DNA of 64,000 nt, taken from positions 23,091 through 87,090 of the forward strand of contig CAMXAZ010000006.1 of the NCBI GenBank assembly GCA_947179295.1, written 5' to 3'. Shown piece after piece: positions 39,137 through 50,200 of this stretch. The notes beneath the pieces were generated by a model that saw nothing but the letters and a program-made list of their open reading frames with translations, made no database searches and was not told where the DNA came from. Source of the stretch: an uncultured Muribaculaceae bacterium (GTDB taxonomy: Bacteria; Bacteroidota; Bacteroidia; Bacteroidales; Muribaculaceae). The translations under genes were made by a program, and so were the position numbers. How positions within the stretch are numbered: the first letter of the stretch is position 1; the number at the start of each line of letters is the position of its first letter.

Positions 39137-39907
39137 ATGTTTGTAGACACTCATACCCATCTGTATCTTGACGATTTTTTACCGTCGCGTGAAACTGTTG
39201 TGGAAAATGCTTTTGCCGCCGGCGTAGAAAAGCTGGTCTTCCCGAATGTAGACCTGGCTACAGTTGGACCTATGAACGATTTGCAGAGCCGTTTCCCTGA
39301 CAAAATTTTCATGGCTATGGGGCTTCATCCGACTGAAATAGGGGAGACTTGGGAAGCCGATCTTGCCGAAATCGAATCAGAATTGGCGGCCTCGCCTGAA
39401 AAATATGTGGCGATAGGAGAGATCGGGATTGACCTTTATTGGGATCGTACATATCGTGAACAGCAACTGATAGCCTTTAGCCGGCAGGTTGATTGGGCTA
39501 TAAGTCGTGATCTACCGGTTATAATCCATTGCAGAGACGGGCTGGATGAAATCTTGGCTGTGCTGGCTGAAAAAGCCGGTAAAGTGCGCGGGGTCTTTCA
39601 CAGCTTCGGCGGATCGGCAGATGACGTAAGGCGCATTCGGGAGACCGGAGATTTTTATTTTGGAATCAACGGCATTGTTACTTTTAAAAATTCGAAACTT
39701 GGTGATACCCTTCCGGAAATCGGGCTGGACAGAATATTGCTTGAAACAGATTCTCCATATCTTGCGCCGGTTCCGTTCAGGGGAAAGCGTAACGAAAGTG
39801 CCTATATTGTCAATATCGCCGAGCGGGTTGCCGCCTGTCTGAATGTTTCTTGCAAAGAAGTCGAAGAAACTACAACAGCCAATGCCGTCAGGCTATTTTC
39901 AATCTGA
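39137..39907 (+). CDS. TatD family metal-dependent hydrolase
   Basis: 256 residues. Metal ligands of the amidohydrolase-like barrel are seen: FVDTHTHLYLDDF, IGEIGIDLYWDRT, VIIHCRDG, GVFHSFGGS and LLETDSPYLAP. TatD proteins are DNases or D-aminoacyl-tRNA-related hydrolases; the exact role is unclear. It follows the prenyl synthase gene by 5 bp and is probably in one transcript. Confidence 0.94.
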   Translation: MFVDTHTHLYLDDFLPSRETVVENAFAAGVEKLVFPNVDLATVGPMNDLQSRFPDKIFMAMGLHPTEIGETWEADLAEIESELAASPEKYVAIGEIGIDLYWDRTYREQQLIAFSRQVDWAISRDLPVIIHCRDGLDEILAVLAEKAGKVRGVFHSFGGSADDVRRIRETGDFYFGINGIVTFKNSKLGDTLPEIGLDRILLETDSPYLAPVPFRGKRNESAYIVNIAERVAACLNVSCKEVEETTTANAVRLFSI

Positions 39908-40032
39908 GCAGCCAACAGATAGGCTTTTTTGAATTATATACCTGCATTGATAGCATAATAACACTTTTTAGCTGTCTGCATTTTAATATTATTACAAAAA
40001 ACAGCTTACTTTGTAATAAGTTTTTGTTTGCT

Positions 40033-40998
40033 ATGCATTTATTTAGAACACTATTTGCAATATTACTCGTTGCCTTGTCTGTCTTCCCGCTGAAAGCACA
40101 GAATCAGAACTGGGCTCAGGTCCGAATCCCTGTCGCATGTATCCGCGATGGGAAAAGCCATGCATCGGAAATGACATCACAGGTGATAATGGGGACTCCT
40201 TTGCTGATATTGGAGGATGATGACGAGTGGATTAAAATCAAAGCACCTGACGGCTATGAAGGTTATATCAACATCTCAGGGTTGAGCCGCAAATCAGAAT
40301 CTCAGCTCAGTGAATGGCGATCATCGGCACGTCTTGTAGTTACATCTCGAACTGAAGCCAAAGTTTATTCTTCGCCGTCAGAACCTTCTGCGCGTAATGT
40401 GATTTCAGAGCTTGTATTAAGCTCCATTGTGGAAGGGAAAATGAATGATGGCCCATTTTGTGAGGTCGTATTGCCTGACGGGCGTAAAGGCTACGTTGCT
40501 TCCGGCGATGTCATCCCGGCCGAACAATGGGCAAGTCGGTCGCTGGATGTGGACAGCATACTTGAAACAGCATACTGGCTTATGGGCGCTCCATATTTGT
40601 GGGGAGCTTGCTCGACAAAGAGTGTCGACTGTTCCGGTTTGGTAAGAGTTGCGTATTTTGATCGTGGTATCCTTACCCTCAGAGATGCCCGTCAGCAGAT
40701 CGGAATAGGACAACGAATTGAGCCGGCTGACACCGGTGGTCTTCGCAGAGGAGATCTGCTGTTCTTTTCAAATACTCCTGACGGACGGATCTCTCATGTT
40801 GCGATCTATGACTCTGACGGGAAATATATCCATTCATCCGGTCTGGTGAAAACCAATCGGATGAGCGCTGACGATCCGGATTTCGGCAAGCGCTGCTATC
40901 GTGGAGCATCTCGTATCGCAGGAATGGAGGATACGGATGGTATTGTCAGAGTCATTAATCACCCGTGGTATTTCAATCACTGTTCTTCGGCTCTTTGA
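40033..40998 (+). CDS. Exported NlpC/P60 peptidase with SH3-like domains
   Basis: 321 residues from the ATG at 40033, which begins a signal peptide (MHLFRTLFAILLVALSVFPL, cut after KAQ); the frame is open to 39850 inside tatD but that part lacks sense. Two SH3b-like units (about 25-100 and 100-170) precede the NlpC/P60 domain. Catalytic Cys in KSVDCSGLVRVAYFD, His in GRISHVAIYD, third polar residue in KYIHSSG. It cuts peptide stems of peptidoglycan fragments, likely gamma-D-Glu-diamino acid bonds, in the periplasm. Confidence 0.93.
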   Translation: MHLFRTLFAILLVALSVFPLKAQNQNWAQVRIPVACIRDGKSHASEMTSQVIMGTPLLILEDDDEWIKIKAPDGYEGYINISGLSRKSESQLSEWRSSARLVVTSRTEAKVYSSPSEPSARNVISELVLSSIVEGKMNDGPFCEVVLPDGRKGYVASGDVIPAEQWASRSLDVDSILETAYWLMGAPYLWGACSTKSVDCSGLVRVAYFDRGILTLRDARQQIGIGQRIEPADTGGLRRGDLLFFSNTPDGRISHVAIYDSDGKYIHSSGLVKTNRMSADDPDFGKRCYRGASRIAGMEDTDGIVRVINHPWYFNHCSSAL

Positions 40999-41045
40999 GT
41001 TTCGAAATTAGGAGATTGTTTTTAAACTCTAAGCACACATAAACC

Positions 41046-42488
41046 ATGATAACATTTCTGATTTGTCTTGCGTTACTGATAACAGCCTATTTCACCTATG
41101 GCCGATATCTTGAGAAACTTGCAGATATAGATCCTGAACGACCTACTCCGGTGGATCGTTGTGAAGACGGGGTTGACTACATTAAATTGCCACGGTGGCG
41201 CGTATTTTTGATCCAGTTGCTGAACATAGCCGGCACAGGCCCTATTTTCGGTGCTATTCTTGGCGCATGTTTCGGCCCGGTCGCTTTTCTGTGGATTACG
41301 CTCGGTGGCATATTCTTCGGCGCTATGCATGATTTCCTTTCAGGCGTGATGATCATGCGCCATGACGGACGCAGTCTGCCTGAGATCATAGGCATATATA
41401 TGGGTGTCACCACCCGCTCTGTAGTACGAGTGTTCTCGATCGCGCTGATGGTGCTTGTCGGAGCTGTTTTTATTCTGAGCCCGGCGGAATTGCTGGCATC
41501 AATGGTGCCGTCTGTTGCCAAAAACATATGGGTATGGATAATCCTTGCTTATTATGTGCTGGCAACGATGCTGCCTGTTGACAAGGTGATAGGCAAAGTA
41601 TATCCGATATTCGGCATCGCACTTATTGCGATGGCCGCCGGCCTGTTGGTTGTGCTGCTGTCAGGCTCTTATTCAATTCCGGAGCTAACCACACTTCATA
41701 ATTTTCAGCTAAATCCTGATAAACTGCCTATAGTTCCCACTCTATTCATAACTATCGCGTGTGGTGCGATATCAGGATTTCATGCCACCCAGTCTCCGCT
41801 GATGGCAAGATGTATAACTAATGAGAAAAAATGCCGTTCGGTTTTTTATGGATCTATGATTTCGGAGAGCGTGATAGCCCTGATCTGGGCTGCCATCGCA
41901 ATGGCTTTCTTTCATGGTCCGACGGGGCTTGGAGAACAGCTTGCCGAACATGGCGGGAATGCGGCATGGGCGGTAGATGTCATATCTCATACCACTTTAG
42001 GCAAAGTCGGAGCTGTATTGGCGCTTCTTGGAGTTGTGGCTGCTCCGATCACATCTGGCGACACGGCTTTCAGAGGCGCACGACTGATTGTAGCCGATAT
42101 ATTCAAAATCGACCAGCGACCCATATTGAAACGCTTTGCAGTGTGTATCCCGTTGTTTGTGGTCGGTTATGGCATTACCCTTATAAACTTCGACATTGTA
42201 TGGCGATACTTCGCATGGGCCAATCAGACGCTGGCTGCAGTAGTCCTGTGGTCTATCTACATCTGGCTTGCCCGTAGAAAACGCAATTATTGGGTGGCAT
42301 TGATACCTGCGTTGGCCATGACTTTTATAGTGACATGTTTCGTGTTTGTGTCACCGCAATTTTTCGGCATCGAGAATAAAATTTTAGCATTCGCTCTTGC
42401 GGCTTTGTCAACAGTCGTGCTTGGATATCTGGCAAACCGCCGGGTGAATCCTGAAATTATAATCTCTGATAAATCTGAATCCAATTGA
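41046..42488 (+). CDS. cstA: Carbon starvation CstA family transporter (short form)
   Basis: 480 residues with about twelve or more membrane helices. MITFLICLALLITAYFTYGR and NIAGTGPIFGAILGACFGP are the characteristic N-terminal motifs; GAISGFHATQSPLMARC and TSGDTAFRGARLIVAD are also typical. CstA-family proteins take up peptides or pyruvate in other bacteria. This one is shorter than the 700-residue E. coli form, as in other Bacteroidota. No btsT-type sensor is nearby. Confidence 0.93.
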   Translation: MITFLICLALLITAYFTYGRYLEKLADIDPERPTPVDRCEDGVDYIKLPRWRVFLIQLLNIAGTGPIFGAILGACFGPVAFLWITLGGIFFGAMHDFLSGVMIMRHDGRSLPEIIGIYMGVTTRSVVRVFSIALMVLVGAVFILSPAELLASMVPSVAKNIWVWIILAYYVLATMLPVDKVIGKVYPIFGIALIAMAAGLLVVLLSGSYSIPELTTLHNFQLNPDKLPIVPTLFITIACGAISGFHATQSPLMARCITNEKKCRSVFYGSMISESVIALIWAAIAMAFFHGPTGLGEQLAEHGGNAAWAVDVISHTTLGKVGAVLALLGVVAAPITSGDTAFRGARLIVADIFKIDQRPILKRFAVCIPLFVVGYGITLINFDIVWRYFAWANQTLAAVVLWSIYIWLARRKRNYWVALIPALAMTFIVTCFVFVSPQFFGIENKILAFALAALSTVVLGYLANRRVNPEIIISDKSESN

Positions 42489-42500
42489 AATAAGCAACTT

Positions 42501-42809
42501 ATGATTATAATTAATACCACATTCCACGTAGAACGTAGCATAGAAGACAATTTTTGCAAATGGGTGAAAGATGAATATGTGCCGTCAGCTTTGGCCTCCG
42601 GAATATTGTCAGAGCCCGGATTTTCACGCATCCTGATCGAAGTTCAGGAAGATTGTTCAAGCTTTGCGGTTAGTTTCAAGACCGGATCTATTGAAGATGC
42701 AGTCACATGGCATGACGGGCATGGGGCTGCTCTGCGCCAGTCTCTACATGCAAAATTCGGAGAAAAGGCTCTTTTCTTTTCAACATACATGGACGAGCAG
42801 CCTCTTTGA
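42501..42809 (+). CDS. DUF4286 family protein
   Basis: 102 residues. [20 protein letters not shown] and the closing FSTYMDE match the DUF4286 family, a small ferredoxin-like-fold family found almost only in Bacteroidota and often next to ruvC. Its 3' end overlaps the longer ruvC frame by 4 bp, so the two are translationally coupled. Function unknown. Confidence 0.88.
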   Translation: MIIINTTFHVERSIEDNFCKWVKDEYVPSALASGILSEPGFSRILIEVQEDCSSFAVSFKTGSIEDAVTWHDGHGAALRQSLHAKFGEKALFFSTYMDEQPL

Positions 42810-43372
42810 CAAGAATGCAGCATGACAAGATCATAATAGGGATTGATCCGGGAACTAACATAATGGGTTACGGAATTCTCGGTATCAAAGGCAAGACTCC
42901 TGAGCTGATTGCATTGGGGGTGGTGAAGCTCAATAAGTATGACAGCCATTATCTGCGTCTGCTTCACATCCATCAGCGTGTATTAGGACTTGTCGAACAG
43001 TTTCTGCCTGACGAAATGGCTATCGAAGCCCCGTTTTTCGGTAAAAACGTTCAGTCCATGCTTAAGCTTGGCCGGGCACAGGGGGTAGCTATCGCGGCCG
43101 CGCTTTCACGCGACATACCTATTACGGAATATGAACCGCGAAAAATCAAAATGGCCATAACCGGCAATGGAGCGGCAAGCAAAGAGCAGGTACGGGAAAT
43201 GTTGAGGCGGATTCTGAAGATATCAGACGAACAACTTGACATAGAACTTGATGCGACAGACGCATTGGGCGCCGCTTTGTGTCATTTCTATGAATCAAGC
43301 CGTCCGGCAAAAACAAATGCACCAAAATCCTGGAAAGACTTTATTGCAAAAAATCCGGATCGGCTCAAATAA
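42806..43372 (+). CDS. ruvC: Holliday junction resolvase RuvC
   Basis: 188 residues; a second start at 42818 ([13 protein letters not shown]) is also likely. The catalytic acids are in [28 protein letters not shown], and [13 protein letters not shown]. It cuts Holliday junctions left by RuvAB. The Cterminus ends NPDRLK. It overlaps the DUF4286 gene by 4 bp. Confidence 0.97.
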   Translation: MTRMQHDKIIIGIDPGTNIMGYGILGIKGKTPELIALGVVKLNKYDSHYLRLLHIHQRVLGLVEQFLPDEMAIEAPFFGKNVQSMLKLGRAQGVAIAAALSRDIPITEYEPRKIKMAITGNGAASKEQVREMLRRILKISDEQLDIELDATDALGAALCHFYESSRPAKTNAPKSWKDFIAKNPDRLK

Positions 43373-43406
43373 GTGGCTCAATTAAACCGCTATTAAAGGT
43401 CGCTGA

Positions 43407-44150
43407 CTATTTTGATATTTTCCGTTTCAGACTTCGGATAAGGAATTTTACATGACGGCAGATAGTAGGAATAAGACCATAATAATGACTCATTATTCTG
43501 AAACGTTCCACCAATGAGGCTTTATGATACGACGTGGTAACACCTTCTGACAGATAGTCAATCAGTATGCTGTCAATATATTGATTTCGATGAGATCGCT
43601 GAAGACAGCGGATACACCATTCAAAATCCGAAGAATATTTATAGCGCGTATCATAGTTGTCAACCAGTTTCCGAAGCACAACGAAAGCCTGATGGCATAC
43701 AACCATGCCATCCTTGAAACTATCAAGCGTGAGCACAGATGGCGCTGTAAGATGACGGTCTCCAATCCGTCGGCGAGCAGCATCAACGATCTGAGTCTGG
43801 CCATAGACTATTCCGGGATAATCATTGTCCATAACTGCATCAGCTATCTCCTGAAGTGTGTTTTTGGAGTGAAACGCATCTCCGGCATTAAGAAATATCA
43901 CATAATCGCCTTGAGCCAGTCCGAGCCCTTTGTTCATTGCATCATATAGACCTCGGTCAGGCTCTGAGCTTATGGTTATATTGCGGATACCCGATTTTTC
44001 CGCGAGTTTCACGCTCTCATCTGTCGATGCGCCATCAATCAGCAGATACTCATATAGCTGACAAGTCTGTTCTCCGACGCTTTTCAATGTAGGAGGTAAT
44101 GTCGCGGCTGCATTATAAGTGACGGTGATAATAGAAAACAGAGGGTTCAT
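43407..44150 (-). CDS. Family 2 glycosyltransferase
   Basis: 247 residues. N-terminal GT-A fold: LFSIITVTYNAAATLPPTLK, DGASTDESVKLAE, SEPDRGLYDAMNKGLGLAQG and VIFLNAGDAFH (DxD-like position). It transfers a sugar from a nucleotide donor, most similar in pattern to glycosyltransferases that act on lipopolysaccharide or capsule chains in Bacteroidota. No sugar-synthesis genes are near. It converges with ruvC. Confidence 0.9.
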   Translation of the reverse strand: MNPLFSIITVTYNAAATLPPTLKSVGEQTCQLYEYLLIDGASTDESVKLAEKSGIRNITISSEPDRGLYDAMNKGLGLAQGDYVIFLNAGDAFHSKNTLQEIADAVMDNDYPGIVYGQTQIVDAARRRIGDRHLTAPSVLTLDSFKDGMVVCHQAFVVLRKLVDNYDTRYKYSSDFEWCIRCLQRSHRNQYIDSILIDYLSEGVTTSYHKASLVERFRIMSHYYGLIPTICRHVKFLIRSLKRKISK

Positions 44151-44297
44151 CAGTGGGAACGGGGGAGTGGTAAGTAAAAATGATTTTAGGATGGTTAAAC
44201 TTACGGGTATGTCAGCTTGTTGAAGATGGCATACCCGTTATAGTAGAAATGGTACGGGGAAAGAACAGTCTAAAAAGGCAATGCAAAAAGCAAAATG

Positions 44298-44510
44298 TTA
44301 CTGAACAAGAGAAACGATCAGCTCCTTGCCGTCTTCGCTTTCCTGGAAATTTACTTTGCCTTCGCGTGCAAGCCAGCCGAGAGCGGCATAAAGTTCCTTC
44401 TCGGTTTTGATTTTTGCTATTTTCTTGAGCTGTTTGGTCCCAAGTGCATCCGCTTCGTTAAGGGCAGCCCATACGCATCCTGCGTTTAAGCCGATAGTGT
44501 CAGTATTCAT
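44298..44510 (-). CDS. Small winged-helix protein (DUF2582)
   Basis: 70 residues. MNTDTIGLNAGCVWAALNEA, then TKQLKKIAKIKTEKELYAAL and GWLAREGKVNF form a compact winged helix, matching the DUF2582 family of Bacteroidota. It is expected to bind DNA or another nucleic acid, though no target is known. A TAAATTTG -7-like box is on the minus strand at 44600-44593; no good -33 box was found. Confidence 0.88.
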   Translation of the reverse strand: MNTDTIGLNAGCVWAALNEADALGTKQLKKIAKIKTEKELYAALGWLAREGKVNFQESEDGKELIVSLVQ

Positions 44511-44648
44511 TTCAAAATAATTTAAAATAAGTAATATAGGGTTTTCTGTATAGAGTATAGGCCATTTTGCCCTGATATGTGAGTATATGGCGCAAATTTA
44601 CAATTATTTTTTAAAATATGTTTACTACTTGCTAACAATTTGCGGGGT

Positions 44649-44694
44649 AAAAAAGTTCATAAGGCGTCAACATGGTTTATGTCAACGCCTTATG
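44649..44694 (-). terminator. Terminator of the amylase gene
   Basis: 10-bp stem CATAAGGCGT/ACGCCTTATG with an extra ACAT/ATGT pairing in the loop. On the minus strand it is followed by AACTTTTTT, the T-tract being the complement of 44649-44654. It starts 20 bp after the stop codon. Confidence 0.8.
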
Positions 44695-44713
44695 ACTTAT
44701 TGGATGAGAGTGA

Positions 44714-46150
44714 CTATTTGCTATATAATATATAAGAGGTGTAGGGCGACAGAGATCCGCTAATATTGCCTGACTTAACAGTAAAAACGGAATTATATAC
44801 CCGGTCTCGATATTCCCCGTCAGGCAAAGATGTCTCCAGCCCATTAAGATTTTGTTCTTGGCCTGAAATGTTGATGAGAGCCGCACCGGAAGAACCGCGG
44901 CAGACTTCAATTACAGTTCCGTCATCAGCCGAAGTAACTTTTTCAGGAGTTCCACTCATATCCTTGCGGAATTTATTGGCGGCTACAACTTCGGGGTGTT
45001 TAAACTCATCATTCCCACGGGCGCCAACTCGGTTATTTCCCCAGTAATTTTCGCGTGTGCTTCCAGCCGGGCGACTGAAAAATAACGGTGTGCCATTCTG
45101 ACGGGCCGCAAGGAAAACCCATCCCATTCGGATCTGTTGGTCAGTCAGACCGGCCGATTCATGTTCATTGGCATAAGTATCATGAGATTCCACCCAAGTG
45201 ACAAGTTTTTTGCCTTCTGCCGGATGATGCCAGGAAAGCAGTGAATCAGCGGCAAAATCAGCTTTCTCCAAGACGGTGCGCAGCGCATGTCCGTAAGCGC
45301 TGGCAGTAAGATTCATGTATTCGGCATACTCCTTTTCTTTAACATTTTTGTCTTGAAGAACCTCTCCATATATAAATAATGAGTCGGCAGGAACAGCCAG
45401 CTTAAGACCTTTGACGCTTTCTCTACCGGTCGCCACATCCCAGAAATTATTTCGAGAGGCCAATGAATCGAGAGGATCAGACGGCAAGCCGATATGTTTT
45501 GCGGTGTCATAACGGAATCCCTTCACGCCAAGACTCAGAAGGTCATTGACATATGTCAGGTAGTAATGCTGAAAATCCGGATTCTCGGTGTTAACATCAG
45601 GCAGGCCGCCCATCTTTCCGGTTGTGCACTCATAACGGTCATTATAATCACGGATATCGTTAAATCCGTTTGCATGGAATAACTTGTCATGGCCGCCAAC
45701 GGCGTTGTCAAGATCCGGCAGGACTGCTGTATGGTCGACAGCTGTATGATTCGGCAGTACGTCTACAATAATCTTTACATTGTATTTTTTTGCACTGTCC
45801 ATCATAGCCTTGAACTGATCACGGTTGCCAAGAAGGTAATTGCCGATTTTCCAGTCTGTAGGCTGATAGTAATAATACCATTTGCCCCTGACGGAATCTC
45901 CTTCTGCCGAAAACAGAGCCATGCCCCCGTCTTCACCGACAAAACAAGTGTTGGCCGGAGATGTCTGCACATAAGTATATCCGGCAGCTGCAATATCTTT
46001 CATATTAGCGCCGATGGTGTCAAATGACCAGGACCATGCATGGAGAATGACATCGTCATTTGTGTCAGCCACAGCCTTGGGCTCCTTGCCTGAATTGCAG
46101 GATGAGACGAAGACCATGCCTAAAGCAGTAAGGCATAATAATTTTTTCAT
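44714..46150 (-). CDS. Lipoprotein alpha-amylase (glycoside hydrolase 13)
   Basis: 478 residues from the ATG at 46150 (frame open to 46231). Signal peptide ends in FVSSCNSG, a lipobox. GH13 catalytic motifs are present: VDVLPNHTA, GFRYDTAKHIG (nucleophile Asp), FIYGEVLQD (acid/base Glu), WVESHDTYAN (Asp). It acts on starch or alpha-glucans at the cell surface or periplasm. No susC/susD pair is near, so it seems to stand alone. The cdsA gene is upstream. Confidence 0.93.
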   Translation of the reverse strand: MKKLLCLTALGMVFVSSCNSGKEPKAVADTNDDVILHAWSWSFDTIGANMKDIAAAGYTYVQTSPANTCFVGEDGGMALFSAEGDSVRGKWYYYYQPTDWKIGNYLLGNRDQFKAMMDSAKKYNVKIIVDVLPNHTAVDHTAVLPDLDNAVGGHDKLFHANGFNDIRDYNDRYECTTGKMGGLPDVNTENPDFQHYYLTYVNDLLSLGVKGFRYDTAKHIGLPSDPLDSLASRNNFWDVATGRESVKGLKLAVPADSLFIYGEVLQDKNVKEKEYAEYMNLTASAYGHALRTVLEKADFAADSLLSWHHPAEGKKLVTWVESHDTYANEHESAGLTDQQIRMGWVFLAARQNGTPLFFSRPAGSTRENYWGNNRVGARGNDEFKHPEVVAANKFRKDMSGTPEKVTSADDGTVIEVCRGSSGAALINISGQEQNLNGLETSLPDGEYRDRVYNSVFTVKSGNISGSLSPYTSYILYSK

Positions 46151-46227
46151 TTCGGATAAGTGTAAGTATGAATAATTAATGTATGATATAATCATAGGTA
46201 GGTACATGGGCTTGACAAGCCCCGTGA

Positions 46228-47088
46228 TCAACAGCAGTATAAAATAAGAGCTGTCAGATAAAGCACGCTGGCGGGAACCACCAGAAGCAGAGAGTCTATT
46301 CGGTCAAGTATGCCTCCATGTCCTGGAAGTATATTACCGGAGTCTTTTACCCCCAAAGTGCGCTTTATAAGAGATTCAACAAGGTCTCCCCATGTGGCAA
46401 AAGCGCCTACTACAGCACCAAGGCCACAAAGGCCGGCCAGTGAAACCGACTCGAAATATTGAGGAAAGGCATATTTGAACAGAAAAGCAGAGGCAATAGC
46501 GAATACCATTCCTCCGATAAAGCCTTCCCACGATTTCTTTGGTGAGATTCTTGGGAACAGTTTATGCTTTCCAATGAGTGATCCTACACAGAATGCGCCG
46601 GTGTCATTTAACCATATCATGATAAACATGGCAAGCAGCAGGAATTTGCCGTCGGGGAACGTATAGAACATCGACATTATGCCCACGGGCAATGCGATAT
46701 ACATCTGACCCATATAGGAATAGGCGATTTTTGACAATGGAGAGCTTTCCTGACTGTAGAGTTGCATTACAAGTCTGACAATCATATAGAGGAGATAGAC
46801 CGTAAAGAATGTCCCGCCAAGCACTGCGGTTGTAAACGGTGACAGTAATGACATGTTGACACATCCGAGCCCGATGCAAAGTATGATGCCTCCGGCTATG
46901 TCAATGATGAGAGTGGTGATATTCTCTCCTCCATTAGATGAATTGCACAAGTTATAGAACTCATGAAGAGCCAACAATGTGATCAATGCGAAAAAGATTA
47001 TGTAAGTCCATCCGCCAGCAAGTACAGAGTAGCAAATGAGAGCTACATAGACAGCTCCGGTTATAGCGCGTAATATAAGATTTTTCAT
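46228..47088 (-). CDS. cdsA: Phosphatidate cytidylyltransferase
   Basis: 286 residues with about seven membrane helices. The family signature near the C-terminus is complete: GDLVESLIKRTLGVKDSGN, then ILPGHGGILDRIDSLLL. It makes CDP-diacylglycerol from phosphatidate and CTP, the entry to phospholipid synthesis. Upstream on the minus strand a TATTTTTG -7-like box (47112-47105) may serve it; the -33 box is only CAAT-like. Confidence 0.95.
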   Translation of the reverse strand: MKNLILRAITGAVYVALICYSVLAGGWTYIIFFALITLLALHEFYNLCNSSNGGENITTLIIDIAGGIILCIGLGCVNMSLLSPFTTAVLGGTFFTVYLLYMIVRLVMQLYSQESSPLSKIAYSYMGQMYIALPVGIMSMFYTFPDGKFLLLAMFIMIWLNDTGAFCVGSLIGKHKLFPRISPKKSWEGFIGGMVFAIASAFLFKYAFPQYFESVSLAGLCGLGAVVGAFATWGDLVESLIKRTLGVKDSGNILPGHGGILDRIDSLLLVVPASVLYLTALILYCC

Positions 47089-47280
47089 TTGTAGATAATT
47101 TCTGCAAAAATAACGAAAAAATATTAATGTGATACAATTTTTTGAACTCGAACTGCTTTTTGACTATAACTTTCAACTATGGCCGAATGTCATTTTAACT
47201 TTCTAAAGAAATTTTAAAACAATTGTAGTACTTTTGTGGTTTATATAGCATATCGTTTAACATTCTAATTTTAGTGCGCC

Positions 47281-50200
47281 TTGAGTCATACGATTGGTAA
47301 AAAAATCCTTAAAGCATTCCTGTGGACGGTATTAGGCATTGTTCTATTGCTTATGCTTATACCTGTCTTGCTTTATGTGCCCTTCGTTCAGGATTTTGCA
47401 GTTGGAATCGCAACCGGACAAGTGGCAAAATCGACCGGAATGAAAGTCGAGATAGGCAAGTTGCGTCTTGGCTTTCCTTTGCGTCTTAATGTCGAGAACA
47501 CAACCGTAATCCAGGCCAATGGTGATACGATGCTGACTTCCGGCCGGATGTCGGTCAATGTCAGACTTATGCCTCTTTTAAAAGGTGAAATCGAAGTAGC
47601 CGGAGCCTCGCTTGACAACAGTTCCTATCAATTGGGCAACTGTGATTCTCTTATGTGGCTACGGGCAAATATCCGAAAGATTGACATTGACGGCACGGAT
47701 ATTGATTTGAAACAGGGTGATATCAATCTGTCGCGTGCGGATATTGACGGGGTCAGAGTAAAGCTACGGATTCTTCAGGATTCAACATCCACCCCTCAGG
47801 ATACAGCTTCGTCAAAGCCGATGAAAATCAAAGCGGGCGTCATAACTCTTCGTGACCTGAGCTACTCGATGGAGATGCTTCCGACAATAGACTCTCTGGG
47901 TTGCGATGTGGAAATTATGTCTCTTGCAGATGCAACGGTTGACATGGGTCTTAAGAATATTTCCGGACGCAGTCTTAAAATCGACAGTGTATCCGCATCA
48001 TATATATATCCCATGCTTGAATCTTCAGCGTCAGGATCCGGCGAAGAAGATGATGAAGTTGAGTCCGCTTCGGAATTATGGACAATCTCCGCCGACACTA
48101 TCAGGCTTACGGCAAAAAGAGGCCTTTACGCCCAGCGCGGAGCCAAACCGGCTCTCGGATTCACGCCGTCATATATAGATGTGGCAGGCATCACCATTGA
48201 AATTGATTCATTCTACAACAAAGGCACCGCTATACGCGTCCCGCTCAAAAAGTTAGAAGCCGATGACCTCTGCGGCCTGCAGGTTCATGCAGACGGCACT
48301 TTTTCAATGGCTCAGGATCTGATGTCTGCAACAGGATTTTCTATCGAGACCCTCAGATCTTCCCTCAGATTCGATGCGGAAATGGGATTGGGCAATCTGA
48401 TGACTGATCGAGACCTGCCGCTGATGCTTAAAGCATCAGGCCGTATAGATCCGCATGAAATATCCGGAGCATTCCCGGATATGGCCAGCCTACTTAAACC
48501 ATTGACTCCGGTATCTCTTTCGGCGGATATTGACGGCACTGCAGGCAGGTTGAATGTCTATACTCTTGATCTGCGCATGAATCCCTTAGCCCATGTGGCG
48601 CTTGAAGGCGAGATCGACAATCCGTTCAGTCCGGAGAAAATTGGCGGCGAACTGTCAGTAAAAGGGAATCTTGCCTCAATCACAGATCGCCAGTTCGCAT
48701 TTTTGCCAATAAAGAAAGTGCCTGCTCTCGGAATCAACGGAACTGTCAATTATCATCCGGGACTTGTGTCCGGCTACGTTGATCTGACTACGGGCAACGG
48801 ACGCCTAGCCGGCAGTGGCAAATGGAATGGGCGTTCAGAAGGATATGATGCAACTCTTAATATCAGTGAATTCCCTGTAGATGCATTCATGCCGGAACTG
48901 GGAATCGGGAATGTTTCAGGTACGTTTGTTGTGGACGGTAAAGGCTATAATCCGATGAACAGAAGCTCATTCGTTGACGCTAATGTGAAAATTGATGCGA
49001 TAGAATACAACAAGGCTGTCTACAAGAACATTGCATTAAGCGCATCGCTTCATGACGGAAAGGCCACCGGCACACTTGAAAGTTCCAATTACAATGCTGA
49101 TGCAACCGTCCGTTTTGACGCGCAGCTTGACCGCGACACCGTTCTCTGGGATCTGAATTCAGATGTCAGGAATCTTGATCTGATGGCCTTAGGATTATCA
49201 GATTCACTTAACAGAGGGTCAGTTGATCTCAATTCAAAAGGATATTTCAATCTGGCTACACAGGCAATTGATGCGACGGCAGACGTTTCCCATCTGACAT
49301 GGAATCTCCCTGGCCTTGACATCGTATTGTCCAAGCCGATATCTGTTGATCTCAACTCTTCAGATTCGCTGCTGAACGCAGGGATAGTAAACGGAGATAT
49401 GGACCTGCGCCTTCATTCGCCGGTATCACTGTTTTCATTCGTAGACGGGCTGAATGCCGGACTGAATGAAGTCAATCAGCAGGTCGACAGTATGCGCATC
49501 AATGTCAACAGACTGCACTCCGCCTTCCCCCGCATGGATATGGCTTTGAACATGGGGCGCGACAACATAGTGTCATCTTATCTCAGTGAAAGTGCAAAAA
49601 CGCAGTTTAACCATCTGTCTGCAGGAATCCATAATGACAGTGTGATATCATTCAGCACGCTCATTGACGGATTTATGACCGGCAGCACCAGTCTTGACTC
49701 AATCTCGTTAAATGCTATTCAGCATGGCGATTATCTGATTTATCGAGCGGCCATAAATAACAATCCTGGCACTTTTGACGATTTCGCTCATGTGACTCTT
49801 AATGGCTTTGCCGGCGTCAACAGGTTTACGGCCTATATGAATCAGAAAAATATCAAGGGAGAGAAAGGATTTAACATCGGCTTGTCTGCCATTTTGGAGG
49901 ACAGTGTGGTCAGTGTCAAATTCGTGCCGCTGAAACCGACTATCGCATATAAGCCCTGGACTATCAATAAGGACAACTATATCAGTTTCAATCTTGCCAA
50001 CAAGCATCTTGACGCGGATCTTGAACTTATGGGTGAAAAAAGTTTCGTAAAACTATTCACTGAAATTCCGGCCGGAGCTGATTCGGTAAGTCACAGTCAT
50101 GGTGCAGGCGCCCCGCAGGAAGACCTGGTGCTTCAGATTTCGCAGATCCACCTTCAGGATTGGCTCTCCATCAATCCGTTCGCTCCTCCGGTGAAAGGTG